From positions 124,001-188,000 of the forward strand of contig LJSV01000003.1 of NCBI GenBank assembly GCA_001314715.1: a stretch of DNA of 64,000 nt, written 5' to 3'. A model generated the notes under the pieces. It did no database searches, was not told the origin of the DNA, and saw only the letters and a program-made list of their open reading frames with translations. This stretch comes from Rhodobacteraceae bacterium HLUCCA12 (GTDB taxonomy: Bacteria; Pseudomonadota; Alphaproteobacteria; Rhodobacterales; Rhodobacteraceae). Made by a program: the position numbers and the translations under genes. Below are positions 9,651 through 18,860 of this stretch, in pieces (the stretch's first letter is position 1; each line of letters starts with the position of its first letter).

Positions 9651-10490
9651 TCACGCGGCCGAGCCGGGCCATGGGCTGCGTAACCGCGCGTGGCGGTTGA
9701 CATCCTTGTAAAGCAGGTATCGGAACGGCCCCGGTCCGGCGGCATAGCAGGCTTGCGGGCAATAGGCCCGCAGCCACATGAAATCGCCGGCCTCGACCTC
9801 GACCCAGTCGCGGTTGAGCTTGTAAACCGCCTTGCCTTCGAGGACGTAGAGACCGTGTTCCATGACATGCGTCTCCTCGAACGGAATCACGCCGCCGGGC
9901 TGGAAGGTGACGATATTGACATGCATGTCATGGCGCAGGTCATCGGGATCGACAAAGCGCGTCGTCGCCCAGCGCCCCTGCGTGTCGGGCATCGGCACCG
10001 GTGCGATGTCACGGTCGCTGGTCACGAACGCCTCGGGCGGGGTCAGTCCGGGCGCGGCGTGCCAGATCTTGCGATACCAGTGGAACCGTGCCGGGGCGCG
10101 CCCTTCGGCCAGCAGCGACCATCGCGCACCGGGCGGGATATAGGCATAGCCGCCGGCATCCATGTCAAACCCGCGCCCGTCTATGGTCAGGGTCAGAACG
10201 CCATCGGTGACGAACAGGACATGCTGGGCATCCGGTTCGCAATCGGGGGTGTCGGCGCCACCGCCCGGCTGAACCTCCATCACATACTGGCTGAAGGTCT
10301 CGGCAAAGCCCGACATCGGGCGCGCGATCATCCAGAGCCGGGTCTTGCGCCAGCCGGGCAAGCAACTGGTGACGATGTCCGAAAAGCAGGCCCGCGGGAT
10401 CACCGCATAGGCCTCGGTAAAGACGGCGCGCTGGGTCAGAAGCTCGGTCTGGGACGGTAGGCCCCCGGTCGGGGCGTAATAGCTATTCAT
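9651..10490 (-). CDS. allE: (S)-ureidoglycine aminohydrolase (bicupin)
   Basis: The protein hydrolyses (S)-ureidoglycine to (S)-ureidoglycolate and ammonia. It is 279 residues, has two cupin barrels, and shows the typical N-terminus YYAPTGGLPSQTELLT and the C-terminal cupin with FEETHVMEHGLYVLEG, whose His and Glu residues bind the metal (usually Mn). The start codon overlaps the stop of the upstream PuuE-UraD gene by 4 nt (ATGA), so translation is probably coupled. Family and context both support the call. Confidence 0.93.
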   Translation of the reverse strand: MNSYYAPTGGLPSQTELLTQRAVFTEAYAVIPRACFSDIVTSCLPGWRKTRLWMIARPMSGFAETFSQYVMEVQPGGGADTPDCEPDAQHVLFVTDGVLTLTIDGRGFDMDAGGYAYIPPGARWSLLAEGRAPARFHWYRKIWHAAPGLTPPEAFVTSDRDIAPVPMPDTQGRWATTRFVDPDDLRHDMHVNIVTFQPGGVIPFEETHVMEHGLYVLEGKAVYKLNRDWVEVEAGDFMWLRAYCPQACYAAGPGPFRYLLYKDVNRHARLRSPWPGSAA

Positions 10491-11899
10491 GGCAACATAT
10501 CCCCGAGCCGCAGGGCGGCGATGCGTTCGACCTGGGCACAGGCTGTGGCGAATTCGGTCTCGGTGTCATTGGCAAGCCGCTGTTCGAAGGCAGCCAGGAT
10601 CTGGGCCTTGTCGTGGTCGCGCACGGCAATGATGAACGGAAACCCGTGCTTGTCCACATAGGCCGTGTTCAGGGCCTGGAAACTGGCGCGCTCATCGTCG
10701 GTCAAGGCGTCCAGCCCGGCCGACGCCTGTTCGGCGCTCGAGTCCGCTGTCAGGCGGCGCGCTGCCGCCAGCTTGCCCGCCAGATCAGGATGCGCGCGCA
10801 AAACGCCCAGCCTTTCGTCGCGGCTGGCCGAACGGAAGATGCGGGCCAATGCATTGTGTAGCCCGATCGCGCTGTCATGGGCCGGGCCCAGTTCAAGCGC
10901 CCAGGCGCGTTCGGCAATCCACGGCGAATGCTCGAACATGCCGCCAAACCGCGTGACGAAGGTATCGTAGTCCATCCGGCTGGGGCGTTCGCGCCGACGA
11001 TGCGGATGGCGCGCTGCCCAATGTGCCGCGATCTGCCCGCGGGTCGCGAACCATGCCCCGCCCTTTTGCGCGACATGATCGAGAAAGCGGATCAGGCCCG
11101 CGATCTTGCCGGGCCGGCCGATCAGCCGGCAATGCAGCCCGACCGAAAGCATCCGCCCGCCTTCGGCATGCAGCGTGTCGAAGGCATCGATCAGGTATTG
11201 GCCAAAATCCTGCCCGGTCACCCATCCGGGCGCGGTGGCAAAGCGCATGTCGTTCGCCTCAAGCGTGTAGGGCAGAATGAGCTGGTCACGATCGCCGAAT
11301 TCGGCCCAGTAGGGCAGATCGTCGTCATAGGTGTCGGATATCCAGTCAAAGAGCCCGGTCTCGGCAGTCAGGCGCACCGTGTTCTGCGAACACCGGCCCG
11401 TGTACCATCCGCTGGGCGGCGTGCCGGTGACTTCGGTGTGCAGGCGGACGGCCTCGGCGATCTGGGCGCGTTCCTCGTCCTCGGGCATGTCGCGATGCTC
11501 AACCCATTTCAACCCGTGCGAGGCGATCTCCCAGCCCGCGTCGGTCATGGCGGCAACCTGCACAGGGTTGCGCGCAAGCGCTGTTGCCACGCCATAGATC
11601 GTGACCGGCAACTCGCGCCCGACGAACAGCCGATGCAACCGCCAGAACCCGGCGCGCGCGCCATAATCATAGATCGATTCCATGTTCCAGTGGCGCTTTC
11701 CGGGCCAGGGCTGGGCACCGGCGATATCGGACAGGAAGGCCTCGGACTGCGCATCGCCATGCAGCAGGCAGTTCTCGCCGCCCTCCTCGTAGTTCAGCAC
11801 CAGACTGATCGCCACGCGGGCGCCGCCGGGCCAATCGGCGGCGGGCGGGGTGGCGCCATGGCCGGTGAAGTCGCGCGGGTAACGGGGGGGATGTGTCAC
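10487..11899 (-). CDS. Bifunctional allantoinase (PuuE) / OHCU decarboxylase (UraD)
   Basis: The protein has two enzymes in one chain of about 470 residues. The first roughly 300 residues are a polysaccharide-deacetylase-like allantoinase of the PuuE type (RYPRDFTGHG, LNYEEGGENCLLHGD, ASHGLKWVEH), which opens allantoin to allantoate without a metal dependence like that of classical allantoinase. The last 160 residues are the decarboxylase UraD (FEHSPWIAERAW, RAHPDLAGKLA, KHGFPFIIAV), which makes S-allantoin from OHCU. The two act consecutively, UraD before PuuE. I prefer the GTG at 11899, with AGG seven bases upstream, over a TTG at 11917. Confidence 0.92.
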   Translation of the reverse strand: MTHPPRYPRDFTGHGATPPAADWPGGARVAISLVLNYEEGGENCLLHGDAQSEAFLSDIAGAQPWPGKRHWNMESIYDYGARAGFWRLHRLFVGRELPVTIYGVATALARNPVQVAAMTDAGWEIASHGLKWVEHRDMPEDEERAQIAEAVRLHTEVTGTPPSGWYTGRCSQNTVRLTAETGLFDWISDTYDDDLPYWAEFGDRDQLILPYTLEANDMRFATAPGWVTGQDFGQYLIDAFDTLHAEGGRMLSVGLHCRLIGRPGKIAGLIRFLDHVAQKGGAWFATRGQIAAHWAARHPHRRRERPSRMDYDTFVTRFGGMFEHSPWIAERAWALELGPAHDSAIGLHNALARIFRSASRDERLGVLRAHPDLAGKLAAARRLTADSSAEQASAGLDALTDDERASFQALNTAYVDKHGFPFIIAVRDHDKAQILAAFEQRLANDTETEFATACAQVERIAALRLGDMLP

Positions 11900-12064
11900 G
11901 TTGCAGCCTGCCAGCAATGCCTGCCCCGGTCGCGCCGGGCAGCGTCACGGTAAACCAGTTGATCGGCCCTGTTTTTCAATTTTTCCCTGAAAGACCTTTC
12001 CCGTGCCTTCGCACTGGTCTTTGCCGGGCACTCAGGCACAATGCCATAAAACGGAGCAATCGAC

Positions 12065-12421
12065 ATGGCCGGATTTCTGACCACCCACGTTCTGGATACC
12101 GCGCGCGGCTGCCCTGCGGCGGGTTTGCGGATCACGCTGTTCCATCTGGATGCCGGGGCGCGCGTGCGCGTTGCCGAGATGATCACCAATGCCGACGGCC
12201 GCACCGATTCGCCGATCCTGCCGAAGGACCGTTTTGCGACGGGTCGGTATGAGCTGGTCTTTCATGCCGGCGATTACCTGCGCGCCAGCGGTCAGGCCGG
12301 GCAAGACCCCCTGTTTCTGGACGAGGTGCCGATCCGGTTCGGCATGAACGACGCCGAGGCGCATTATCATGTGCCGCTTTTGCTGTCGCCCTTTGGTTAT
12401 TCCACCTATCGCGGCAGCTGA
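12065..12421 (+). CDS. uraH: 5-hydroxyisourate hydrolase (transthyretin-like)
   Basis: UraH hydrolyses 5-hydroxyisourate, the product of urate oxidation, to OHCU. The 118-residue protein has both family signatures: the N-terminal TTHVLD and the C-terminal tetrapeptide YRGS that distinguishes the enzymes from true transthyretins. A central GRYELVFHAGDY segment is also typical. It is divergent from the PuuE-UraD gene with a 165-bp gap that should hold both promoters. It supplies the substrate for the UraD domain. Confidence 0.95.
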   Translation: MAGFLTTHVLDTARGCPAAGLRITLFHLDAGARVRVAEMITNADGRTDSPILPKDRFATGRYELVFHAGDYLRASGQAGQDPLFLDEVPIRFGMNDAEAHYHVPLLLSPFGYSTYRGS

Positions 12422-12436
12422 CCGGCGCCGCGCCCG

Positions 12437-13882
12437 ATGCGGTTGCACCACGCACCGCAAGCCACTACGCTGGCCGTGATGGGCAAGCGAAACGGGGCCA
12501 TGTCTGCCGGGAACCCGCCTGAAGCAGTCGCACAATCGGTTGTGGTCCCCGAGGATTTCGCAAACCGCATCGCCGCGCGTTTCCGGCTGAAGCCCGGCGA
12601 AACGCCGCGCCTTGTCTTTCACGCAGGCCCCGGCGATGCCGCCGGCAGTTTCGATCACTGGCTGGCGGGGCGCCATGACCCACGCATTCCGATCATGGCC
12701 TATTCGACCCAGTTCTATGCCCTCGTCGATCAACTGGGGGCCGAGGCACATGTCATCACCGAACGGCACGATCCGCCCCAAGGTCATCATCCGCGCATCC
12801 GCTTCACCCCGATCCCGCGCGACCGCACACGCCACGGTCTGGGCTGGCATGCGGCGCAAAACCGCTATGCCTGGCAGGTGGTCTGGCATATCCGCAAGCT
12901 GAAACCCCATGCCGTTGTCATGGGTATCGACCTTCCGGCCTGGGCCTTTGCCGCGCTGCCACGCAAGACCGCGCTGATCCTGACGATCCACAACACATTT
13001 TGGCCCATGGGGCACGGTCGCGGCGGGATCAAGACGCGGATCAGGCAAGGTCTGGCGGGACTCGGCCTGCGCCGGTTCACGGCCGCGATCTGCACCTCGC
13101 CGGAATGCGCGCGCCAACTCAGCATCTTGACCGGGCGTCAGAGCGGCCTGTTCGTGCAGATGCCGCAAATTCCGCATGAACACTTGCCGAAACGCCGCCA
13201 GCCCCTGCACTTGCGCCAACTGCTGAATCGGTGGCGACTAAGGGCTGATACCGATGTTCAAAACAACCTGTTCGTGGAAATGCCGCAGATTCCGCTGGCG
13301 CATCTGCCGGCGCACCATCAGCCGATGGAGGCGCGCAACCTGCTCTTTCTGGGCCGGATCGAGGCCGACAAGGGCGTCTTCGACCTCTTGGAAGCCTTCT
13401 CGAACCTTGCCGCGCGCCACGACGACATCAACCTGACGATCGCAGGCACCGGAACGGCCCTCGACGCCCTGCGCGAGGCCGCCGCTGCTTCGCCCTACGC
13501 CGCCCGCATCGACATTCCCGGCCGGCTGGATGCGGACGGGGTCGCGCAGGCCCTTCAGAACGCCGATCTGCTGGTCTGCCCGACCCGCAGCGAGTTCAAC
13601 GAGGGTCTGGCGCTGGTGATCGTGGAATCCGCCGCGGCCGGCGTGCCGTCAGTCGCCAGTTCGGTGGTTCCGGCGCATGAACACGTCCCCGACGGCTGCG
13701 CCGTCTATCCCGCCGACGACACACAGGCACTGGAGGACACGCTTGCCAGGCTGATCGAGGATCCGGACGCGTTTGGCGCATTGGTGGCCGGAACCGCCCC
13801 GATCCGGACGCAGGTTCTGGATCGAAACGCCTCATGGGGGTCGCAACTGGCGCGCGCGCTCTTGTATCCCGAACGCGGCTGA
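12437..13882 (+). CDS. Family 4 glycosyltransferase with internal 40-residue duplication
   Basis: The 481-residue product is a GT-B glycosyltransferase. The C-terminal half has the family 4 features: LLFLGRIEADKGVFDLLEAF (about residues 303-322), a glycine-rich strand with IAGTGT, and the nucleotide-sugar motif EFNEGLALVIVESAAAG. An N-terminal acceptor domain precedes it. Residues 238-277 and 278-317 are a tandem duplication. Why it lies between urate-degradation genes is unclear; no enzymatic link is known to me. The start is uncertain: ATGs at 12437, 12479 and 12500 are in frame, and the last has a GGGG only three bases upstream. Confidence 0.8.
   Translation: MRLHHAPQATTLAVMGKRNGAMSAGNPPEAVAQSVVVPEDFANRIAARFRLKPGETPRLVFHAGPGDAAGSFDHWLAGRHDPRIPIMAYSTQFYALVDQLGAEAHVITERHDPPQGHHPRIRFTPIPRDRTRHGLGWHAAQNRYAWQVVWHIRKLKPHAVVMGIDLPAWAFAALPRKTALILTIHNTFWPMGHGRGGIKTRIRQGLAGLGLRRFTAAICTSPECARQLSILTGRQSGLFVQMPQIPHEHLPKRRQPLHLRQLLNRWRLRADTDVQNNLFVEMPQIPLAHLPAHHQPMEARNLLFLGRIEADKGVFDLLEAFSNLAARHDDINLTIAGTGTALDALREAAAASPYAARIDIPGRLDADGVAQALQNADLLVCPTRSEFNEGLALVIVESAAAGVPSVASSVVPAHEHVPDGCAVYPADDTQALEDTLARLIEDPDAFGALVAGTAPIRTQVLDRNASWGSQLARALLYPERG
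13148..13387 (+). repeat. In-frame 120-bp tandem duplication inside the glycosyltransferase gene
   Basis: Two adjacent 120-nt units (13148-13267 and 13268-13387) encode 40 residues each. The first begins LFVQMPQIP and the second LFVEMPQIP. I count about 20 identical residues of 40, without gaps, including matching HLP, QP, LL, R, AD and V positions. The second unit carries the canonical start of the family 4 C-terminal domain; the first is a diverged extra copy. Confidence 0.85.
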
Positions 13883-13893
13883 ACCCGGCCGCA

Positions 13894-14814
13894 TCACGTG
13901 CCGCGCGTCAGGGCCTCCATCGCGGCCTTGCATCGCGTCGAGATGAAATCCGAAAACAGCCGCACCTTTGGGTCGCGCAGGCGCCGGTGCGGTGTCAGGA
14001 TACTGAGAGACACCGGCAACGGCGGCGTTTTCGTTGCCACCGGCACCAGCCGGCCAGCGCGCAGATGATCGGCCACTTCGAAGATCGGTTTCAGCACGAT
14101 CCCGTGCCCGTCCAGTGCCCATTGGGTCAACACGTCCCCGTCATCCGACTCGAACGGGCCGGAAATGTCGAATTTCTGCAATCCTTCGGCGGTCTGAAGC
14201 GTCCATTGGAACTCTTTCGCACCGGGATAGCGCAGATTAAGACAATCGTGCCGATCCCGCACCAGCGCCGCGCCATCCTCGGGCAGGCCCCGGCGCGCAA
14301 TATAGGACGGGGCCGCGCAAATGACGCGCGGCGCCTCGGCAATCGCGCGCATCTTCAGGCCGCTGTCGTCCAGTCGCCCCAGATGCAGCGCCACGTCCAG
14401 CCCCTCGCTGGTCACGTCGATGATCCGGTCCGACAGGCGCAGGCGCAGTTCGATCTGCGGATACTGCGCCTTGAATTCGGGCAGGTTCGGCGCAATGAAC
14501 CGCCGCCCCACACCCAGCGGCGCCCCCACGAACAACACGCCGCGCGGGTTTTGCGTGGCATCGGCGACGGCGGCCTCGGCATCGTCGATCGCCTGCAAGA
14601 CCTTGCGCGCGCCGTCATAGAAGATGCGCCCGTTCTCGGTCGGTTGAAGCGAGCGCGTCGTGCGGTTGAACAAGCGCACGCCCAGATGCTTTTCAAGGTC
14701 CGAGATCCGCCCCGAGGCCACGGCCGGCGATGTCCGCTGATCACGCGCCGCCGCCGACATGCTGCCCAATTCGTAAACACGCACGAACATCTTCAGGTTG
14801 TTGACATATGACAT
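13894..14814 (-). CDS. LysR-family transcriptional regulator
   Basis: The 306-residue protein has an N-terminal winged helix-turn-helix (residues 5-63, with GSMSAAARDQRTSPAVASGR and the LGVRLFNRTTRSLQPTENG wing) and a substrate-binding domain of the periplasmic-binding-protein fold. LysR regulators usually act on the divergent neighbour, which here is the urate oxidase gene puuD, 122 bp away. A palindrome in that gap could be its operator. The inducer, perhaps urate or a derivative, is an inference from position only. Confidence 0.88.
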   Translation of the reverse strand: MSYVNNLKMFVRVYELGSMSAAARDQRTSPAVASGRISDLEKHLGVRLFNRTTRSLQPTENGRIFYDGARKVLQAIDDAEAAVADATQNPRGVLFVGAPLGVGRRFIAPNLPEFKAQYPQIELRLRLSDRIIDVTSEGLDVALHLGRLDDSGLKMRAIAEAPRVICAAPSYIARRGLPEDGAALVRDRHDCLNLRYPGAKEFQWTLQTAEGLQKFDISGPFESDDGDVLTQWALDGHGIVLKPIFEVADHLRAGRLVPVATKTPPLPVSLSILTPHRRLRDPKVRLFSDFISTRCKAAMEALTRGT

Positions 14815-14842
14815 CCCGCCCCCGCGCTTTTCCGTCCAGGAT

Positions 14843-14861
14843 TTTCAGCCCCGGCTTGAAA
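14843..14861. promoter_or_regulatory. Candidate LysR operator between lysR and puuD
   Basis: The 19-bp sequence TTTCAGCCCCGGCTTGAAA is an imperfect inverted repeat (TTTCAGCC against GGCTTGAAA) in the divergent promoter region. LysR proteins typically bind such dyads. This is a visual call with no binding data. Confidence 0.4.
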
Positions 14862-14936
14862 GTCCTCAGCGATTTGACGGATTAACAGAAAGGCAAGCGA
14901 CGGTATAGCCTGCCCCAAACCATCGGAGTCACCCGG

Positions 14937-16163
14937 ATGTTCGAACTTGCCATCATCGGCGCCTGGGCCGAATTCGCGCTGCGCTGGCTGCATGTGATCA
15001 CCGCCATCGCTTGGATCGGCTCAAGCTTCTATTTCATCGCGCTCGATCTGGGGCTGCGCAAGGCCCCCGACCTGCCCGAGGGCGCCCATGGCGAGGAATG
15101 GCAGGTCCATGGCGGCGGCTTCTATCACATCCGCAAGTACCTGGTGGCACCGGAACAGATGCCCGAACACCTGACCTGGTTCAAATGGGAAAGCTATGCC
15201 ACCTGGCTGTCGGGCTTTGCGTTGATGGCAGTGATCTATTACCTGGGCGCCGAATTCTATCTGATCGACCCCACGGTGCGCGACCTGTCGGTCTGGCAGG
15301 CGGTGGCGATCTCGGTCGGGTCGCTGGTGATCGGCTGGCTGGCCTATGACTGGATCTGCAAATCGCGCTTCGGCGACGACAACACCCGGCTGATGATTGC
15401 GCTTTACATCATCCTGATCGGGATAAGCTGGTTCTACACGCAGGTCTTTTCCGGCCGCGCCGCGCTGCTGCATCTGGGGGCCTTCACCGCCACGATCATG
15501 TCGGCCAATGTCTTCCTGATCATCATTCCCAACCAGAAGATCGTGGTCGCCGACCTGATCGCCGGGCGCAAACCCGATCCGAAATACGGCAAGATCGCCA
15601 AGCAAAGATCAACGCACAACAACTACCTGACCCTGCCGGTGATCTTTCTGATGTTGTCCAACCATTATCCGCTGGCCTTTGCCAGCGAATGGAACTGGCT
15701 GATCGCGGCGCTGGTCTTCCTGATGGGCGTGACCATCCGCCACTGGTTCAACAGCCGCCACGCCCGCAGCGGCAACCCGCACTGGACCTGGGCCATCACC
15801 GCGCTGATCTTCATTGTCATCATGTGGCTTTCGGTGGCGCCGATGCAGCGCGACGACCCGGCGCTTTCGTCCTTGCCCCCGACCTTTGCCCGGTTTTCCG
15901 AGGCCCCGCAATTCGACGATGTCCACAGCGTCGTGCAGGGCCGGTGCTCGATGTGCCATGCCGAAGAGCCGCTGTGGCCCGGCCTCAACTGGGCGCCGCG
16001 CGGCGTGGTGCTGGAGACCGAGGCCCAGATCGCGCGCGCAGCGCAGACCATCTACCTTCAGGCGGGCGCGAGCCACGCGATGCCCCCGGCAAACCTGGCC
16101 TGGATGGAGGAGGACGAGCGCGCGCTGATCCGCGACTGGTATCGCACCGCGACCGGATCCTGA
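14937..16163 (+). CDS. puuD: Membrane urate oxidase with C-terminal cytochrome c domain
   Basis: PuuD oxidises urate to 5-hydroxyisourate at the membrane. The 408-residue protein has about eight transmembrane segments (for example near 14-36, 90-108, 120-140, 152-170, 180-200, 230-248, 253-268 and 286-302). A soluble tail of about 100 residues follows and contains one haem c motif, CSMCH (337-341), with a later MPP that could supply the axial Met. Electrons would pass through this haem to the respiratory chain instead of to oxygen directly. It starts the urate pathway completed by uraH and the minus-strand genes. Confidence 0.92.
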   Translation: MFELAIIGAWAEFALRWLHVITAIAWIGSSFYFIALDLGLRKAPDLPEGAHGEEWQVHGGGFYHIRKYLVAPEQMPEHLTWFKWESYATWLSGFALMAVIYYLGAEFYLIDPTVRDLSVWQAVAISVGSLVIGWLAYDWICKSRFGDDNTRLMIALYIILIGISWFYTQVFSGRAALLHLGAFTATIMSANVFLIIIPNQKIVVADLIAGRKPDPKYGKIAKQRSTHNNYLTLPVIFLMLSNHYPLAFASEWNWLIAALVFLMGVTIRHWFNSRHARSGNPHWTWAITALIFIVIMWLSVAPMQRDDPALSSLPPTFARFSEAPQFDDVHSVVQGRCSMCHAEEPLWPGLNWAPRGVVLETEAQIARAAQTIYLQAGASHAMPPANLAWMEEDERALIRDWYRTATGS

Positions 16164-16261
16164 CAGCCCGGCAGCGGACCCGGCCGCAGGACCGGACGCT
16201 GCAGGCTCGTTCCAAGCCAAAGGCATTGACCGGCATCCCCGACCTGGGGCATGAGCGGGGC

Positions 16262-16600
16262 ATGCTGATCTACAAGATCTTCCGCCGCCCCGAATGGGAC
16301 CAGTTTCGCCGTCAGGGCCAGACCCTGGGTGCGCCCGTCGATCTGGCGGATGGCTTCATCCATTTCTCAACCGCCGCGCAGGTGACCGAAACCGCCGCAC
16401 GCCATTTCGCCGGCGAAAGCGATCTGGTCCTTGTCGCGGCCGAGGCCGATGCGCTGGGGTCCGCCCTGCGGTGGGAGCCCTCGCGCGGCGGGGCGCTGTT
16501 TCCGCATCTTTACCGACCGCTGTGGCTGGACGACGTGGTCTGGGACAAGTCGCTGCCCCTGGGCGCGGCGGGCCATATTTTCCCCGAGGGCGTGATCTGA
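16262..16600 (+). CDS. DUF952 family protein
   Basis: The 112-residue product matches the small DUF952 family, with YKIFRRPEW at the start, the [11 protein letters not shown] signature, and FPHLYRPL near the end. Members occur widely in alphaproteobacteria next to pyrD, but their function is unknown. The stop codon overlaps the pyrD start by one base (TGATG), so the two are translationally coupled. Confidence 0.88.
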   Translation: MLIYKIFRRPEWDQFRRQGQTLGAPVDLADGFIHFSTAAQVTETAARHFAGESDLVLVAAEADALGSALRWEPSRGGALFPHLYRPLWLDDVVWDKSLPLGAAGHIFPEGVI

Positions 16601-17667
16601 TGCTGGAACGGCTGGGCCTTGCGGCCCTGCACGCGATCGACCCGGAAACCGGCCACGCGCTGGCGCTCAGGGCCCTGCGCCTGGGACTTGTGCCGCGGCC
16701 CGGCCCGTTCACCTCGGACCGGTTGCGCATACGGCTGGCAGGCCTGGATCTGCCCAACCCGGTCGGGCTGGCGGCGGGCTTCGACAAGAACGCGGTCGCC
16801 CTGCCCGCGCTGACGCGCGCGGGTTTCGGCTTTGTCGAAACCGGCGCCGCCACGCCGCGCGCCCAACCGGGAAACCCGCGCCCCCGGCTGTTTCGCCTGC
16901 CCGAGGATCAGGCGGTGATCAACCGTTTCGGCTTCAACAACGACGGGGCCGACGCCATTGCCAATCGCCTGGCCCGGCGCCCCAGGGCCGGCGTGGTCGG
17001 CCTGAACCTGGGCGCCAACAAGGACAGCGCCGATCGCGCCGGGGATTTCGCGCAGGTGCTGCGGCTGTGCGGCAAGCATGTCGATTTCGTGACGGTCAAC
17101 GTGTCCTCGCCCAACACCGAAAGGCTGCGCGACCTTCAGGGTCCACAGGCGCTACGCGCCTTGCTGGCCGGGGTGATGGCGGCGCGCGGCGAGCTGACGC
17201 GCCCGATCCCGGTCTTTCTGAAGATCGCCCCCGACCTGTCGCCCGACGAACTGGCCGCCGTCGCCCAGGTGGCGCTGGAGACAGGCCTTGACGGGATCAT
17301 TGCCACCAACACCACGCTGGCGCGCGACGGCGTACACAGCGCGCAGGCATCCGAAGCGGGCGGGCTGTCGGGTAGGCCGTTGTTCGAACGCTCGACCCGC
17401 GTTCTGGCCCGGTTGTCGCACCTGAGCGACGGCGCGCTGCCCCTGATCGGCGTTGGCGGGATCGACAGCGCCGAAACCGCCTATGCCAAGATCCTGGCCG
17501 GGGCCAGTGCGGTGCAGCTCTATTCCGCGCTGGTCTATCACGGGTTTTCGCTGGTGAACGAGATCGCGCGCGGGCTCGATGCGCTTCTGGCGCGCGACGG
17601 CTTTGCCACGCTTGCCGATGCGGTCGGACGGGGGCGCGACGCCTGGCTGCGCGCTGGCGATGCCTGA
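16600..17667 (+). CDS. pyrD: Dihydroorotate dehydrogenase (quinone), class 2
   Basis: The enzyme oxidises dihydroorotate to orotate in pyrimidine synthesis and passes electrons to the quinone pool. The 355-residue protein is of class 2, with the N-terminal membrane-associating helix (residues 1-25), the FMN motifs [10 protein letters not shown] and GFGFVETG, the catalytic serine in VNVSSPNT, and the C-terminal IGVGGI phosphate site. The ATG at 16600 overlaps the stop of the DUF952 gene. Confidence 0.96.
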   Translation: MLERLGLAALHAIDPETGHALALRALRLGLVPRPGPFTSDRLRIRLAGLDLPNPVGLAAGFDKNAVALPALTRAGFGFVETGAATPRAQPGNPRPRLFRLPEDQAVINRFGFNNDGADAIANRLARRPRAGVVGLNLGANKDSADRAGDFAQVLRLCGKHVDFVTVNVSSPNTERLRDLQGPQALRALLAGVMAARGELTRPIPVFLKIAPDLSPDELAAVAQVALETGLDGIIATNTTLARDGVHSAQASEAGGLSGRPLFERSTRVLARLSHLSDGALPLIGVGGIDSAETAYAKILAGASAVQLYSALVYHGFSLVNEIARGLDALLARDGFATLADAVGRGRDAWLRAGDA

Positions 17668-17673
17668 ACGGCG

Positions 17674-18558
17674 TCAGCCGCCCTCGCCGCCGACCTCGGG
17701 GACGGCATCGGCACGTCGGGGCGAGACCGCAAAGACACAGCCGTCGCTGGGCAGTTCCGGCGGGGTGATGCACAGCCCGCGCGCCACACCCCAGGCCGCC
17801 AGAACGCGCGGCACGTAATCGCGGGTCTCGGCATAGGGGGGCACGCCGGATGCGCGCCGCACCGCCCCCTCGCCCGCATTGTACCCGGCAAGGGCCAGCA
17901 CGGCATCACCGTCGAATTCCTCCAACAGCCAATCCAGATAGGCAATCCCGCCCGCGATGTTCTGATCCGCCACGAACGGGTCGCCCACATCAAAGCGCGT
18001 TGCCGTCGCCGGGATCAGTTGCATCAGCCCTTGCGCGCCCGCGCTGCTGACGGCATCGGCCCGTCCTGACGATTCCACCGCGATCACGGCCAGCGCCAGG
18101 GCGGGCGAGACCTTTGTGCCCACGCTGGCCCGCAGGATCGACGGGCCATGCGCCTCAGCGATGGCTTGCAGATCGCCCAGGCGCGGCTCGGGCACCGCCT
18201 GGCCATCGGGGGCATTGCGCAGCGAGTCGATCGCCAGTTGGAACCGCCCCTCGCGCGCGTGGTCCTCGGCCGGAACGCGGGACCAGAACCAGGCAAAGCG
18301 GGGTGTCGCGTCCTCCAGCGGGGCCGCATCCGCTGCCGGGTCCGATTCAGGTGCCTGCGGTCGCGGGGTGCTGGGTGCGGGCGGGGCCAGGCGGCGTGCC
18401 TGTTCCTCGGGGTCGATCTGCACGGTGATGCGCGGCCCGCTTCCCGGCGGGGCGACGGCGATCCGGCGAAAGGTGAAATCCTCGGCGGCCAGCGGCAGCG
18501 CGGCGCATGACAGCGCCGTGCATAGCAGTGCGAATCGGATCGGCATGCTGCCCGGCAT
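17674..18558 (-). CDS. Lytic transglycosylase (SLT domain)
   Basis: The 294-residue protein has a signal peptide (about residues 1-25, ending PLAAED), a Pro/Ala-rich linker, and an SLT domain from about residue 135. The catalytic Glu lies in AVESSGRADAVSS, followed by the typical GAQGLMQLIPATA and ALAGYNAGEGAVRR. It would cleave the glycan strands of murein in the periplasm. It lies divergent from the Tad pilus genes, and such an enzyme could open the wall for the secretin, but this is inference. An ATG at 18546 is an alternative start. Confidence 0.9.
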   Translation of the reverse strand: MPGSMPIRFALLCTALSCAALPLAAEDFTFRRIAVAPPGSGPRITVQIDPEEQARRLAPPAPSTPRPQAPESDPAADAAPLEDATPRFAWFWSRVPAEDHAREGRFQLAIDSLRNAPDGQAVPEPRLGDLQAIAEAHGPSILRASVGTKVSPALALAVIAVESSGRADAVSSAGAQGLMQLIPATATRFDVGDPFVADQNIAGGIAYLDWLLEEFDGDAVLALAGYNAGEGAVRRASGVPPYAETRDYVPRVLAAWGVARGLCITPPELPSDGCVFAVSPRRADAVPEVGGEGG

Positions 18559-18860
18559 GGCCTCGACTTGGTCTTGTTATGGGACGGTTGTGCCAGAACG
18601 CGCCGCGAATCGCAATTGCGCTGATCGCGCCGCCGTCCCGCCAGGCGACACGATTCACGAAAGGGAAACGGAATGTTTCCACTATCGGCATGGTTGAGCG
18701 AATTTTTTTGCGTTTCGCCACGAAATGGCCCGATTCCGCCCTGTTTGGGCCAAGGTTCCCCGTCAGAACGATGGGGCCAGGCGCGGTTTCGGGCCAAACC
18801 CAACCAAACCTCCGGATCCGGCGCAAGGCAGAACCATTTGCCATATCCTGGAGACATGAC
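18559..18860. other. Divergent promoter region of the transglycosylase and flp
   Basis: No gene is seen in this 302-bp gap. It contains the 10-bp palindrome CGCAATTGCG (18611-18620) and an inverted repeat GGAAAC / GTTTCC separated by five bases (18664-18680). A T-tract lies near 18701-18710. These could be regulator sites for the pilin promoter; none matches a motif I can name. Confidence 0.4.

Noticed and set aside
14874-14909. TTGACG and TATAGC as a puuD promoter
   Set aside because: The spacer is 24 bp, too long for a sigma-70 promoter.
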